From positions 86,683,303 through 86,747,302 of the forward strand of contig CM036755.1 in the NCBI GenBank assembly GCA_020796225.1: 64,000 bases of DNA, written 5' to 3'. The position numbers and the translations under genes are program-made. The DNA comes from Arion vulgaris (Eukaryota; Mollusca; Gastropoda; Stylommatophora; Arionidae). This document shows, piece after piece, positions 10,356 through 22,180 of the stretch. The notes beneath the pieces are model-generated. The model saw only the letters and a program-made list of their open reading frames with translations, was not told the origin of the DNA and ran no database searches. Numbering within the stretch: the stretch's first letter is position 1; every line of letters starts with the position of its first letter.

Positions 10356-10590
10356 TCTTCTTCTTCTTCGAACGCTGCCTATCGACCACCTCTTAACCCA
10401 CTCTATGGGATTTCTATGTGATCTAAGCCTAAGAGCGATTGAACGCGCCTACAAGTAGGAGAGCACATTTGATTTCTGCGATGCTTTTTATTTACAAGGG
10501 TATCATCTCTAAGCCACTACCTTAGTCACCTCTTACAACATGCCTTTTAGGTCACAGTGTTACTATTCTTTGCTCCACATGAGATCCTCG
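10356..10590 (-). mobile_element. SINE-D copy inserted in SINE-B
   Basis: The plus strand starts with the tail complement (ttcttcttcttcg), passes tctaagccactaccttagtc and ttacaacatgccttttaggt, and ends near tactattctttgctcc. Near-matching agatgagcaat (about 10343-10353) and agatgaacaat (about 10606-10616) may be its target duplication. Confidence 0.7.
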
Positions 10591-10784
10591 ACAACACACA
10601 GACGGAAGATGAACAATGAAATGTAAGTTCCATTTTCAAGTTGAGCATGTAATAACGTCATTGAGAATTGAACATGGATATGAGAAATCTGAGAAACCGC
10701 TGCAAACTCACTGCCCGAGCAAAATGTATTAAGAAAAAATGTCATACGTAAATCCCATGCTCTGCTTGGCAGGGCAGCTAGTGT

Positions 10785-11075
10785 GTTCTATATTGGTTAT
10801 TAGTTATTGAAATGACGTCACAGCAATCCGAGCAGACCCACCCATAGGTGCTCAGTCTCTTCCCCCACAACTCTGATTCCTACGGGTATTCATGCTGACG
10901 GTTCCTGCTGCTCGCTGGTTAAACACACTCCTCTCTGTGTCTCTCAAGCATCTAGCTATATTTGTACACCATGTCATTCCAAACTCTTTGGATTGATTCA
11001 ACATCTATTTTAATGTCCTCATCCAACAGTAGGTCGTCAAGAGACAGAAGAACATCTCCCTTATCCAAGAAATAA
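10785..11075 (-). pseudogene. LINE-R 3' end fragment 2
   Basis: On the minus strand this matches 52510-52790: the conserved stretch around cctactgttggatgaggaca, then the Cys/His-poor tail and gagcacctatgggtgggtctg, ending with aataactaataaccaa. Stops and indels break the frame. No RT or RNase H core is included. Confidence 0.7.
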
Positions 11076-11132
11076 ACAATAGTAAAAGACTAGTACAACT
11101 TTAGTTCAACAACGTATACTAAGCATTTGTCT

Positions 11133-11205
11133 GGGGCTCACACTAGACTTGAACCCTGGCATTTCCACCACAAGGGATCACTAGCGAAGCATGCTATCAC
11201 AATCA
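11133..11205 (-). mobile_element. tRNA-like SINE head fragment
   Basis: The minus strand has GATAGCATGCTTCGCTAGTG, then CCAGGGTTCAAGTCTAG, a good B-box match (GGTTCAAGTC). No cloverleaf closure or known SINE body follows, so this is read as a SINE relic and not a tRNA gene. Confidence 0.4.
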
Positions 11206-11402
11206 ATATTGGTAACCGCATCAGCATGTAGGACAGGAACTTTTGAATTTTTGTTAAACTGACAAAGTTGTTTTGTAAAACAAGTTGCTACAGAAGCTGC
11301 CGGTTTATGATAGCAAACATGAGCTGCACATAAGGACCACATGTTGAGGGGATAGCAAATGTTCATTTTGAAGTGATGTAGGTGTTGGTAACTGGCACGT
11401 CA

Positions 11403-12181
11403 TGATGATTATGATGATGATGAAGATACTGATGATGATGGCGATGATGTATGAGGATGAGGATGATGATGATGATAGCGATCATGATGATGATGATGAT
11501 GATGATAATGATAGTGATGATGATGATGATGATGATGATGAAGATAGTGATGATGATGGCGATGATGTATGAGGATGAGGATGATGATGATGGGAATGAT
11601 GATGATGATGATAATGATGATGATGATGATGATGATGATCATGGTGGTGGTGATGATGATGATGATGATGATCATGGTGGTGGTGATGTTGGTGATGATG
11701 ATGATGATGATGATGATGGGGATGATGATGATCATGATGATGATGATGATGATCATGGTGGTTATGATGATGATGATGATGATCATGGTGGTGGTGGTGA
11801 TGATGATGATGATGATCATGGTGGTGATGAGGATGATGATGATGATTATGGTGGTGGTGATGTTGGTGATGATGATGGTGATGATGATGATGATGATGGG
11901 GATTATGATGATGATGATGATGATGATGATCATGGTGATGATGATGATGATGATGATGATCATGGTGGTGGTGATGTTGGTGATGATGATGATGATGATG
12001 ATGATGGGGATTATGATGATGATGATGACGATGATGATGATCATGGTGATGATGATGATGATGATGATGATCATGGTGGTGGTGATGTTGGTGATGATGA
12101 TGATGATGATGATGATCATGGTGATGATGATGTTGATGATCATGGTGGTGGTGATGTTGGTGATGATGATGATGATGATGG

Positions 12182-12215
<34 letters not shown>

Positions 12216-12231
12216 CATGGTGGTGGTGGTG

Positions 12232-12263
<32 letters not shown>

Positions 12264-12472
12264 GATGAGGATGATGATGATGATGATGATGGGGATGATG
12301 ATCATGGTGGTGATGATGATGATGATGATCATGGTGGTTATGATGATGATGATGATGATCATGGTGGTGGTGATGATGATGATGATGATGATCATGGTGG
12401 TGATGATGATGATGATGATGATCATGGTGGTGGTGATGTTGGTGATGATGATGATGATGATGATGATGATGG

Positions 12473-12506
<34 letters not shown>

Positions 12507-12619
12507 CATGGTGATGATGATGATGATGATGGTGGTGGTGATGTTGGTGATGATGATGATGATGATGATGATGATCATGGTGATGATGATGTTGATGATC
12601 ATGGTGGTGGTGATGTTGG

Positions 12620-12659
<40 letters not shown>

Positions 12660-12961
12660 GATACTGATGATGATGGCGATGATGTATGAGGATGAGGATG
12701 ATGATGATGGGAACGATGATGATGATGATAATGATGATGATAATGATGATGATGATCATGGTGGTGGTGATGATGATGATGATGATGATCATGGTGGTGG
12801 TGATGATGATGATGATCATCGTGGTTATGATGATGATGATGATGATCAATGTTGTGGTGGTGATGATGATGATGATGATGATCATGGTGATGATGATGAT
12901 GATGATGATCATGGTGGTGGTGATGTTGGTGATGTTGATGATGATGATGATGATGATGATG

Positions 12962-13001
<40 letters not shown>

Positions 13002-13114
13002 CATGGTGATGATGATGATGATGATGATGGTGGTGGTGATGTTGGTGATGATGATGATGATGATGATGATCATGGTGATGATGATGTTGATGATCATGGT
13101 GGTGGTGATGTTGG

Positions 13115-13146
<32 letters not shown>

Positions 13147-13385
13147 GGGATGATGATGATGATGATGATGATGATCATGGTGGTGGTGGTGATGATGATG
13201 ATGATGATGATGATGGGGATGATGATGAGGATGATGATGATGATCATGGTGGTGGTGGTGATGATGATGATGATGATGATGATGATCATGGTGGTGATGA
13301 TGATGATGATGGTTATGATGATGATGATGATGATGATTATGATGGGGATGACGATGATAATGATGATAATGATGTTGCTGATAAA
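11403..13385. repeat. GAT-rich trinucleotide array with internal higher-order repeats
   Basis: Nearly 2 kb built from gat triplets broken by recurring blocks such as gatcatggtggtggtgatg and ttggtgatgatg. A larger block beginning atgaggatgaggatgatgat recurs near 11450, 11570 and 12685. Every frame is open because the repeat has no stops in most phases, giving false proteins rich in D, H, M or I. Several LINEs here end in short (GAT)n tails, a possible seed. Confidence 0.97.
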
Positions 13386-13772
13386 AATGGTGACCACTAC
13401 ATACCACAAATAATAGAAAAACCAAACATTAAAGAAAAAAAACAGTAATTTCATAATAATTCCCAACTCTCCAAATCTCACAACTTCGATCCCTGGCCCA
13501 TTACTTTCGTATCTTTTATACCACAGATAACCTTAGATTGTCTACCTCCGTACGTCACTCCGGCAACGACTATCATTAAAATAGTTACTACTGTATAGAT
13601 GTTGTACGACTTGGGTTAGTATTTGGTCTAGTCCAGAGTTAAACGCTTGTTTAGAGAACCGGTAATGTTCACCGAGGGCGGGTTCCTGTATCAATAGTTG
13701 GTGATTTACTCAATTCTGTTTATGATGGTCTTAAAATTAGACAATCTAGTCTCTATATATCTCTCTCTATCT

Positions 13773-13807
<35 letters not shown>

Positions 13808-13815
13808 ATTTTACC
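13385..13815. other. Single-copy stretch with (CT)n microsatellite
   Basis: No gene recognised. A TC/CT microsatellite spans about 13755-13805, directly before the LINE-M 3' end. Confidence 0.6.
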
Positions 13816-15035
13816 CCGGATTGGGGCATAGGTCTTCAAAAACCAACTCATGTCAAGTCTTCCTATCTCTAGCTATCTCCTGCAGCTCCCTACAACTTTT
13901 CTTCATATTGTTGATCTCTGCCTCCAAATCTCGTCTCCATGTATTACTCGACCTCCTCTTATTTCGATGGCCCTGTCGGTTCCAGGAAAGGACCCTTCTT
14001 GTTATATTCCCTCAGGTTTTGCAAAGTTTGTCCCATCCAGCACCAGCGTCTTTTTAATATCTTGGCTGACTGGAATCTGTCTTATTCTCTCCATAAGTTC
14101 CTCATTTGTGACCCTATCATACCATCTTAGTCCCTCTATTCTGTCTTGTTCTCTCCATAAGTTCCTCATTTGTAACCCTATCATACCATCTTAGTCCCTC
14201 TATTCTGTCTTGTTCTCTCCATAAGTTTCTCATTTGTAACCCTATCATACCATCTTAGTCCCTCTATTCTGTCTTATTCTCTCCATAAGTTCCTCATTTG
14301 TAACCCTATCATACCATCTTAGTCCCTCTATTCTGTCTTGTTCTCTCCATAAGTTCCTCATTTGTGACCCTATCATACCATCTTAGTCCCTCTATTCTGT
14401 CTTGTTCTCTCCATAAGTTTCTCATTTGTAACCCTATCATACCATCTTAGTCCCTCTATTCTGTCTTATTCTCTCCATAAGTTCCTCATTTGTGACCCTA
14501 TCATACCATCTTAGTCCCTCTATTCTGTCTTATTCTCTCCATAAGTTTCTCATTTGTAACCCTATCATACCATCTTAGTCCCTCTATTCTGTCTTGTTCT
14601 CTCCATAAGTTCCTCATTTGTGACCCTATCATACCATCTTAGTCGCTCTATTCTGTCTTATTCTCTCCATAAGTTCCTCATTTGTAACCCTATCATACCA
14701 TCTTAGTCCCTCTATTCTGTCTTATTCTCTCCATAAGTTCCTCATTTGTGACACTATCATACCATCTTAGTCCCTCTATTCTGTCTTATTCTCTCCATAA
14801 GTTCCTCATTTGTGACCCTATCATACCATCTTAGTCCCTCTATTCTATCTTGTTCTCTCCATAAGTTCCTCATTTGTAACCCTAGCATACCATCTCAGTC
14901 CCTCTATTCTGTCTTATTCTCTCCATAAGTTCCTCATTTGTGACCCTATCATACCATCTTAGTCCCTCTATTCTGTCTTATTCTCTTCATAAGTTCCTCA
15001 TTTGTAACCCTATCATACCATCTTAGTCCCTCTGT
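13806..15035 (-). pseudogene. LINE-M copy 1, with an amplified segment
   Basis: The minus strand reads the LINE tail: LRWYDRVTNEELMERIRQIP, then VSQDIKKTL, KPEGI and a degraded GKR-type basic stretch and 3' end near 13815. The segment encoding LRWYDRVTNEEL is repeated about 15 times upstream (14065-15035). The unit is 64 bp, so successive copies change frame and the array is not translatable. The same segment is amplified independently at 54540-56190. Confidence 0.75.
14065..15035. repeat. 64-bp array from LINE-M coding sequence, about 15 copies
   Basis: Unit tccctctattctgtcttgtt, ctctccataagttcctcatt, tgtaaccctatcataccatc, ttag. Variants (gtgaccc or gtaaccc; cttgttc or cttattc) alternate along the array. 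The complement is the LRWYD..TNEEL coding segment of LINE-M. Confidence 0.97.
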
Positions 15036-15960
15036 GTCTGCGCAGACACCAGTTGATGAATGTTTGCAGTTTATCCGTTATTATTTTAGTAGTTTTTCCA
15101 TGTTTCTCACTATATTATTTATTCGTTATCTTATTCCATTTGTTTAACTTATTTTTCTTTTCTCTTTGTCTTCTGTGCGTTTAGAACGGAGAAGAGTCTG
15201 ACCGAATAGATTAGAGCGCTGCTACCATGCGGGAGGAGCATGTGGCCGAATAGATTAGAGCGCTGCTACCATGCGGGAGACCTGTGGTCAATTCACTGTA
15301 AGGTCAAGAATTGTTTTTCTGTTGTGGGCATAAATTTTAAAAACATCCAAACCTGAACAGTTTGGCGACGACTGTACTAGCATTAAATTCCTCAGTCTCT
15401 CGTTACACAAAACCTTCAATGATGATTTCAGTCCAGGCATGCCCTTTCAACCTAAAAGCGATCCTTTTTTTTTACGTTATATCAGCACGTGTATGGCAAC
15501 AAACAACAAAATTAATCATCAACACCTTTTAGAGAATTCCTTATCCTACGCTTTCGAGTGTTTATGTTTTTGTTGCAAAACTCGTTAGAGTGTTTCCTTG
15601 CTGCCATTAGTTAATTAAACAAGTTTACAACTTTTCATCTTGTGTGGTGGGGGTCGAGGTGGAGGTGGAGGTGAAGGTGGAGTCAACGAGTCCATTACTG
15701 TTTGAAAGATGAGAGTTCAAACTGTGTGTCCTATCGCAAAAATGAATTATTGATCTGTCAGACCGCTTGTCACAATTTTATTTGGTTTGTAAATAGACCA
15801 AATTTGTATGTTTGGATGTTGTAGATTTCCAAAGTTGCTAGTTGTAAACTGTGATTTAATTTTGTGTAAGGGTGGTTATTTGTTTATTCAAATGTTTTTC
15901 TGCGCTAGCAGTTCCATATCAATGTTTTTGTGTGTCAAAAATACTTTATTACCTCTCTCT
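15036..15960. other. Mostly single-copy sequence with a duplicated tRNA-like head
   Basis: 15203-15285 has two copies of gaccgaatagattagagcgctgctacc...gcgggag, the second ending acctgtggtcaattc. It resembles the A-box half of a tRNA-headed SINE with a weak B box. A short motif (gccctttcaaccta at 15438) recurs at 19708 and, inverted, at 62051. No gene seen. Confidence 0.45.
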
Positions 15961-15965
15961 TGTAG

Positions 15966-16147
15966 TTTAGTTTAGTTTAGTCGTCCAATCATCATCACTG
16001 TACATTGAATCAATTAGTGCATAAGTGCTCTCACCTCCTCCTCGGTATGTCTCTCAGTTTAGTTTAGTTTAGTCGTCCAATCATCATCACTGTACATTGA
16101 ATCAATTAGTGCATAAGTGCTCCCACCTCCTCCTCGGTATGTCTCTT
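15966..16147. repeat. Two-copy form of the 92-bp repeat
   Basis: Two tandem units (gtttagtttagtcgtccaat, catcatcactgtacattgaa, tcaattagtgcataagtgct, cctcctcggtatgtctctc). They are diverged relatives of the large array at 38735-44695 and look like an unamplified dimer of it. Confidence 0.85.
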
Positions 16148-16197
16148 AGCGTGTGTCGTGACTAACCACATTGATAGCCGAGTACAGTACTGTATTC

Positions 16198-16745
16198 AAT
16201 TTCTTGAGCACTGAGTACAGTCTTCATCATCATCAGGTGCCGTACTGGATGGCGTAGACGATCATGGATCTCCACAAATCTCTGTCTCTGGTTTTTTTTC
16301 ATCATCTCAGATTTTGACGCTCTACCGTGCCATGAAGTCAGGCTATTCAAAATGTTCTCTCTCTGTCTTCCTCTGTCTCGTCTATCCTAGATTTTACCAG
16401 TTGTTACAATGTATTCTAAACCTTCCTTTCTCATCACATGTCCGAAAAATGATAATTGCCTCTTTCTTATATTGATAATAAGCTTTATCTGTGCCTTGAC
16501 CTCATTTAACACCTCAACATTATCATTTTACCAGTCCATGGGGTTGTCATCCTTTTTCTGTAAAACCATATCTCTGTGGCCCTCATAGATTTTTGAATCT
16601 GTTTGTTCATTGTCCATGACTCGCCTCCGTATGCCAGTATTGCTTCTATGTAGCAATGAATAACTCTCATTCTGATCGCAATTGACAATGAATTGTTGTG
16701 TATAATACTTCTCATTTTCTGGAACGTAACTTTGTCCTGAGCAAA
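16198..16745 (-). pseudogene. LINE-F copy 1, C-terminal RT tail
   Basis: Minus-strand landmarks: AYGGESWTMNKQIQKSM (the YGCETW-type motif after the RT fingers), RATEIWFYRKRM, PWTGK, then after frame changes a tail with SLTSWHGRASKSEMM and RDLW-type sequence, and a 3' end with a short GAT tail. Other copies: 24830-25260 minus, 34083-34358 minus, 47370-47790 plus. Stops and frameshifts make it a relic. Confidence 0.75.
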
Positions 16746-16865
16746 GTACTTGAGAAGTACTGTACTGCACTCAATTTTTTGAGCACTTGGTACTCTACTG
16801 TACTCAATGTGCCCGGAGTACTATAACATCGGTTCAGTAATCAATAACAATTAAATAACAACCTA

Positions 16866-17430
16866 TAAATGTGTCAGAGATGTGATAGAAGAAGTCAGAG
16901 AAAGACTATAAATGTGTCAGAGATGTGATAGAAGAAGTCAGAGAAAGACTATAAATGTGTCAGAGATGTGATAGAAGAAGTCAGAGAAAGACTATAAATG
17001 TGTCAGAGATGTGATAGAAGAAGTCAGAGAAAGACTATAAATGTGTCAGAGATGTGATAGAAGAAGTCAGAGAAAGACTATAAATGTGTCAGAGATGTGA
17101 TAGAAGAAGTCAGAGAAAGACTATAAATGTGTCAGAGATGTGATAGAAGAAGTCAGAGAAAGACTATAAATGTGTCAGAGATGTGATAGAAGAAGTCAGA
17201 GAAAGACTATAAATGTGTCAGAGATGTGATAGAAGAAGACAGAGAAAGACTATAAATGTGTCAGAGATGTGATAGAAGAAGACAGAGAAAGACTATAAAT
17301 GTGTCAGAGATGTGATAGAAGAAGACAGAGAAAGACTATAAATGTGTCAGAGATGTGATAGAAGAAGACAGAGAAAGACTATAAATGTGTCAGAGATGTG
17401 ATAGAAGAAGACAGAGAAAGACTATAAAGG
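16866..17430. repeat. 43-bp array, 13 copies
   Basis: Unit gactataaatgtgtcagaga, tgtgatagaagaagtcagag, aaa. The last five units have gacag in place of gtcag, so they share a separate amplification step. It lies just upstream of LINE-K, whose tgataaagtcagagaaatg (17549-17567) looks like part of the unit. Confidence 0.97.
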
Positions 17431-17489
17431 AATGAGAGATGGGACACAGGAAGACAGAGAAAGAAAATTCTCGACATTCTAATTTCATG

Positions 17490-19065
17490 ACATATAAAAA
17501 AGTCAACATTCTAAGTGATAAAATAATGTATATAAAATGAAACGAGAAATGATAAAGTCAGAGAAATGTCTGGTCAACCAATAGTAATAACTGTTATAAG
17601 AAAGAGAAATTGAAGATACGTTGGACATACCTTGAGAATAAATGTCTGGTCACCCACTAGTAACAACCGTTATAAGAAGGAGAAGATGGAGATATGTTGG
17701 GCAGACCTTGAGAAGAAATGTCTGGTCACCCACTAGTAACAACCGTTATAAGAAGGAGAAGATGGAGATATGTTGGGCAGACCTTGAGAAGAAATGTCTG
17801 GTCACCCAATAGTAACAACTGTTATAAGAAAGAGAAGATGGAGATACGTTGGGCAGACCTTGAGAAGAAATGTCTGGTCACCCAATAGTAACAACTGTTA
17901 TAAGAAAGAGAAGATGGAGATATGTTGGGCAGACCTTGAGAAGAAATGTCTGGTCACCCACTAGTAACAACTGTTATAAGAAGGAGAAGATGGAGATATG
18001 TTGGGCAGACCTTGAGAAGAAATGTCTGGTCACCCAATAGTAACAACTGTTATAAGAAAGAGAAGATGGAGATACGTTGGGCAGACCTTGAGAAGAAATG
18101 TCTGGTCACCCAATAGTAACAACTGTTATAAGAAAGAGAAGATGGAGATATGTTGGGCAGACCTTGAGAAGAAATGTCTGGTCACCACTAGTAACAACTG
18201 TTATAAGAAGGAGAAGATGGAGATATGTTGGGCAGACCTTGAGAAGAAATGTCTGGTCACCCAATAGTAACAACTGTTATAAGAAAGAGAAGATGGAGAT
18301 ACGTTGGGCAGACCTTGAGAAGAAATGTCTGGTCACCCAATAGTAACAACTGTTATAAGAAAGAGAAGATGGAGATATGTTGGGCAGACCTTGAGAAGAA
18401 ATGTCTGGTCACCCACTAGTAACAACTGTTATAAGAAGGAGAAGATGGAGATATGTTGGGCAGACCTTGAGAAGAAATGTCTGGTCACCCAATAGTAACA
18501 ACTGTTATAAGAAGGAGAAGATGGAGATATGTTGGGCAGACCTTGAGAAGAAATGTCTGGTCAACCACTAATAACAACTGTTATAAGAAGGAGAAGATGG
18601 AGATATGTTGGGCAGACCTTGAGAAGAAATGTCTGGTCAACCACTAATAACAACTGTTATAAGAAGGAGAAGATGGAGATATGTTGGGCAGACCTTGAGA
18701 AGAAATGTCTGGTCACCCACTAGTAACAACTGTTATAAGAAGGAGAAGATGGAGATATGTTGGGCAGACCTTGAGAAGAAATGTCTGGTCACCCACTAGT
18801 AACAACTGTTATAAGAAGGAGAAGATGGAGATATGTTGGGCAGACCTTGAGAAGAAATGATCAAAGAATGTCAAAGTATGCATTGAAGTGGGATGCAGAC
18901 GGTTAAAGAAAAAGAGGACGACCTAAGGAAACCCTGAAACCAACTTTGCTGAGAGAGTCAAGAAATATCGGTCTCAGTTATATGGAGGAGATTGAGCGAA
19001 CTGCCCAGGATAGAGCGGTGTGGAAAGATTACTTTCAGACCCTATGTAACGTATAACGGTACGAG
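17490..19065 (+). pseudogene. LINE-K copy 1, with an amplified segment
   Basis: Compared with the single-copy LINE-K at 53885-54300, this element keeps the upstream part (ataatgtatataaaatgaaa, degraded KIMNIKWNE), then a 17-copy array of the QP..TTVIRKRRWRYVGQTLRR segment, then the rest: SKYALKWDAD, KKRGRPKETLK-type basic stretch, IERTAQDRAVWK and the 3' end taacgtataacggtacgaga. Both flanks are present, so the expansion took place inside a resident LINE. It is frameshifted and not functional. Confidence 0.8.
17567..18858. repeat. 76-bp array from LINE-K coding sequence, about 17 copies
   Basis: Unit aaatgtctggtcacccacta, gtaacaactgttataagaag, gagaagatggagatatgttg, ggcagaccttgagaag. Two unit types (acccactag with aaggag, acccaatag with aaagag) alternate, indicating a higher-order pattern. 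Confidence 0.97.
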
Positions 19066-19073
19066 AGGAGTTT

Positions 19074-19170
19074 TTGTTAGTCTTCGAAATGATGGCAAGT
19101 TATAATGGAATCCACTTGTGGAAATTCATGATCTCCGACCCTCAGTCAACATGGCACATGATGATGTTGT
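19074..19170 (+). pseudogene. LINE-F-like 3' tail fragment
   Basis: The plus strand reads ASYNGIHLWKFMI, a diverged form of the RDLWRSMI tail of LINE-F, followed by acatggcacatgatgatgtt, a GAT-type 3' tail. Confidence 0.5.
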
Positions 19171-19204
19171 GTCATTCTATCTTCATATTTATAAATCTTC
19201 AGTC

Positions 19205-19480
19205 TATCAGAGCGTCTGTAGCTCAAGCGGTAGTGAGCTCGATCACCACCCAGGCATACCTGGTTCAAACCCCACGGTGAGCAAGTTTGGAAGCAAATTC
19301 GTTTCCGTGAGATTTTTACGAAAGGTAAAAATAGACCTCACCGTTTAGAAAGCAATGGCACACTACTGAACGTGTAAGTGGTGTCTAGAAAATCAACGAC
19401 TGGTTTAGTGTGGTTGATGGTTACGTCCTGTAAAGGATATGTCGCGATTTTCATTGTCCTCAATCAATCAATCAATCAAG
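19205..19480 (+). mobile_element. SINE-C, full length
   Basis: tRNA-derived head with A box (tgtagctcaagcggtagtga) and B box (ggttcaaacccc), then body gagatttttacgaaaggtaa, gaaagcaatggcacactact, gaacgtgtaagtggtg and gatggttacgtcctgtaaag, ending in an (AATC)n tail at 19460-19480. Other copies: 57130-57349 plus and 51572-51694 (3' part). The head alone could be mistaken for a tRNA gene. Confidence 0.8.
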
Positions 19481-19680
19481 TGTCATGTCATATGTGATAT
19501 GCCGTAGGCGATCATGTCTCTGCCAAACTCTCTCTTTGGTGCAGTTAAACAGTTATGAAGTCGATCTTTTGTGGAACCACTATGTCAGACCATCACATAT
19601 CTCCTCTCTCTGTCATCCACGATCTCTCCTTCCCTGAATTCTATCTGTTCTCACCAAATGTTCATGTTTGTTAGTTTGGG
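19480..19680 (-). pseudogene. LINE-F-like 3' end fragment
   Basis: The plus strand carries gatatgccgtaggcgatcat, gtctctgccaaactctct and ccacgatctctccttccctg, matching 24840-24960 minus. This is the untranslated and tail end of a LINE-F relative, heavily mutated. Confidence 0.6.
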
Positions 19681-20100
19681 GGATTAAAACCTCTTCAATC
19701 AGAAGCACGCCCTTTCAACCTAAGGTGAACTTTTTATTTGTTATATTAGAGCGTGTATGTGATGAGCTCTTGTAGCAAATGTTCTAAATCTTCTCTTCGC
19801 ATTTAATATAGACTTCAGTACATATATAAAGTTATAATCTAAATTTTAGAAACATGACAGTTTTTTCTATATTTAGATATTTGATCACGTGTTTCCATAC
19901 ATTGCATTTTAGCGCAGATATCGTCTTCCTGTTCCGGTGTTAATGTTGTTTACATGGCAACAGTGTCGGCTATTTGCTTGCATTAATAGTGTCATGTAAT
20001 GGAATGCAGCGACGCATGCACACTCTGTGTGTATACTAGAACCATTCAGAGACAATTATTCTATAGCAAGTGTGTTGTGAGTGAAACACATTAGATGATA
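19680..20100. other. No recognised feature
   Basis: AT-rich sequence. It includes the small dispersed motif at 19708 noted under 15036-15960. No coding signal. Confidence 0.5.
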
Positions 20101-20574
20101 TATACAAATGGATTCATCATCATCAAGTAGCTTGTCCTGAGCAGAACTTTGCCATCTTAACAGCCTTCGGAATTTCTCCCTCTCATAGGCCAGATACCCC
20201 AACTCTGCAGAGGTCATGCTCAAACCATCAGTTAAATCATGAATCCATCTTCTCCGTGGTCTTCTTCTTCTCCTCTTTGTCAGGATGTCTCCTTCCATAA
20301 TGGTCTTTTCCAACTCTTCATGTCTCTTTATATGTCCAAAATACTTTAATTTTCTCATTCTTATTTGTAGCATCAGCCAGTTTTCTTTGATTTTGAGTTC
20401 TTTATATTTGTTCTCTTCTCTGTCCATGATATTTGGAGGACTATTCTGTAACACTTATATTAAAAAAAACACATATGTTTTTCGAATGCCTAAAAGTCCA
20501 TGCTTCACACCCATACGTTGTCACTGGGAATATGCATGCTCTTAGTATTCTGATCAGTATTTTCCTATCAGTTC

Positions 20575-21112
20575 TGTTCCATATTGTTCTTTTCCAACTC
20601 TTCGTGTCTCTTTATATGTTCAAAATGCTTTCTGTTCCATACTGTTCTTTTCCAACTCTTCGTGTCTCTTTATATGTTCAAAATGCTTTCTGTTCCATAT
20701 TGTTCTTTTCCAACTCTTCGTGTCTCTTTATATGTTCAAAATGCTTTCTGTTCCATATTGTTCTTTTCCAACTCTTCGTGTCTCTTTATATGTTCAAAAT
20801 GCTTTCTGTTCCATACTGTTCTTTTCCAACTCTTCGTGTCTCTTTATATGTTCAAAATGCTTTCTGTTCCATATTGTTCTTTTCCAACTCTTCGTGTCTC
20901 TTTATATGTTCAAAATGCTTTCTGTTCCATACTGTTCTTTTCCAACTCTTCGTGTCTCTTTATATGTTCAAAATGCTTTCTGTTCCATACTGTTCTTTTC
21001 CAACTCTTCGTGTCTCTTTATATGTTCAAAATGCTTTCTGTTCCATACTGTTCTTTTCCAACTCTTCGTGTCTCTTTATATGTTCAAAATGCTTTCTGTT
21101 CCATACTGTTTT
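20575..21112. repeat. 58-bp array from LINE-P coding sequence, about 9 copies
   Basis: Unit tgttcttttccaactcttcg, tgtctctttatatgttcaaa, atgctttctgttccatac. Its complement encodes FEHIKRHEELEK. The single-copy source is at 20300-20345, downstream in the element, while the array sits upstream of YGCEAW, so the unit has been displaced. Confidence 0.95.
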
Positions 21113-21171
21113 TAATTGTTTAATTTTTGTAAAGCCAATTTTTGTTCTTTATTGAATTTCCTTTCTCCCAT

Positions 21172-22180
21172 TTCCATCTGTTGTTAGTAGTGAACCAAGA
21201 TATTCAAAACTGTTCACATTCTCATATGTTGTTAGTAGTGAACCAAGATATTCAAAACTGTTCACATTCCCATCTGTTGTTAGTAGTGAACCAAGATATT
21301 CAAAACTGTTCACATTCTCATCTGTTGTTAGTAGTGAACCAAGATATTCAAAACTGTTCACATTCCCATCTGTTGTTAGTAGTGAACCAAGATATTCAAA
21401 ACTGTTCACATTCCCATCTGTTGTTAGTAGTGAACCAAGATATTCAAAACTGTTCACATTCCCATCTGTTGTTAGTAGTGAACCAAGATATTCAAAACTG
21501 TTCACATTCCCATCTGTTGTTAGTAGTGAACCAAGATATTCAAAACTGTTCACATTTCCATATGTTGTTAGTAGTGAACCAAGATATTCAAAACTGTTCA
21601 CATTCCCATCTGTTGTTAGTAGTGAACCAAGATATTCAAAACTGTTCACATTCCCATCTGTTGTTAGTAGTGAACCAAGATATTCAAAACTGTTCACATT
21701 CCCATCTGTTGTTAGTAGTGAACCAAGATATTCAAAACTGTTCACATTTCCATATGTTGTTAGTAGTGAACCAAGATATTCAAAACTGTTCACATTTCCA
21801 TCTGTTGTTAGTAGTGAACCAAGATATTCAAAACTGTTCACATTTCCATATGTTGTTAGTAGTGAACCAAGATATTCAAAACTGTTCACATTCCCATCTG
21901 TTGTTAGTAGTGAACCAAGATATTCAAAACTGTTCACATTTCCATATGTTGTTAGTAGTGAACCAAGATATTCAAAACTGTTCACATTTCCATCTGTTGT
22001 TAGTAGTGAACCAAGATATTCAAAACCGTTCACATTCCCATCTGTTGTTAGTAGTGAACCAAGATATTCAAAACTGTTCACATTTCCATCTGTTGTTAGT
22101 AGTGAACCAAGATATTCAAAACTGTTCACATTTCCATATGTTGTTAGAAGTTAACCAAGATATTCAAAACTGTTTACATT
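21172..22180. repeat. 48-bp in-frame array of a LINE RT motif, about 21 copies
   Basis: Unit ttgttagtagtgaaccaaga, tattcaaaactgttcacatt, cccatctg. The minus strand gives the 16-residue repeat NSFEYLGSLLTTDGNV in one frame over 326 codons. YLGS is a conserved motif of LINE reverse transcriptases. Two variants (cccatctg and tccatatg) are interspersed. Confidence 0.97.

Larger units (their letters stand above)
9966..10745 (+). mobile_element. SINE-B copy 2, split by two later insertions
   Basis: Head at 9966-10068 (atctgtggcgtagaggtaaa), middle at 10305-10355 (gtcgagttcctagtcctatc), remainder at 10595-10740 (ttcaagttgagcatgtaa, then ccgctgcaaactcactgccc and gagcaaaatgtattaag). A LINE-N fragment (10082-10304) and a SINE-D (10356-10590) sit inside it, each with flanking repeats, so SINE-B is the oldest of the three. 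Confidence 0.75.

Noticed and set aside
11409..13481. Very long open frames (up to 647 codons) rich in D, H, M or I on both strands
   Set aside because: They are readings of the GAT-rich array, open in several frames at once, with no other protein character.
13698..14194. Plus-strand open frames of 114-119 codons
   Set aside because: They are antisense to the LINE-M tail and its array.
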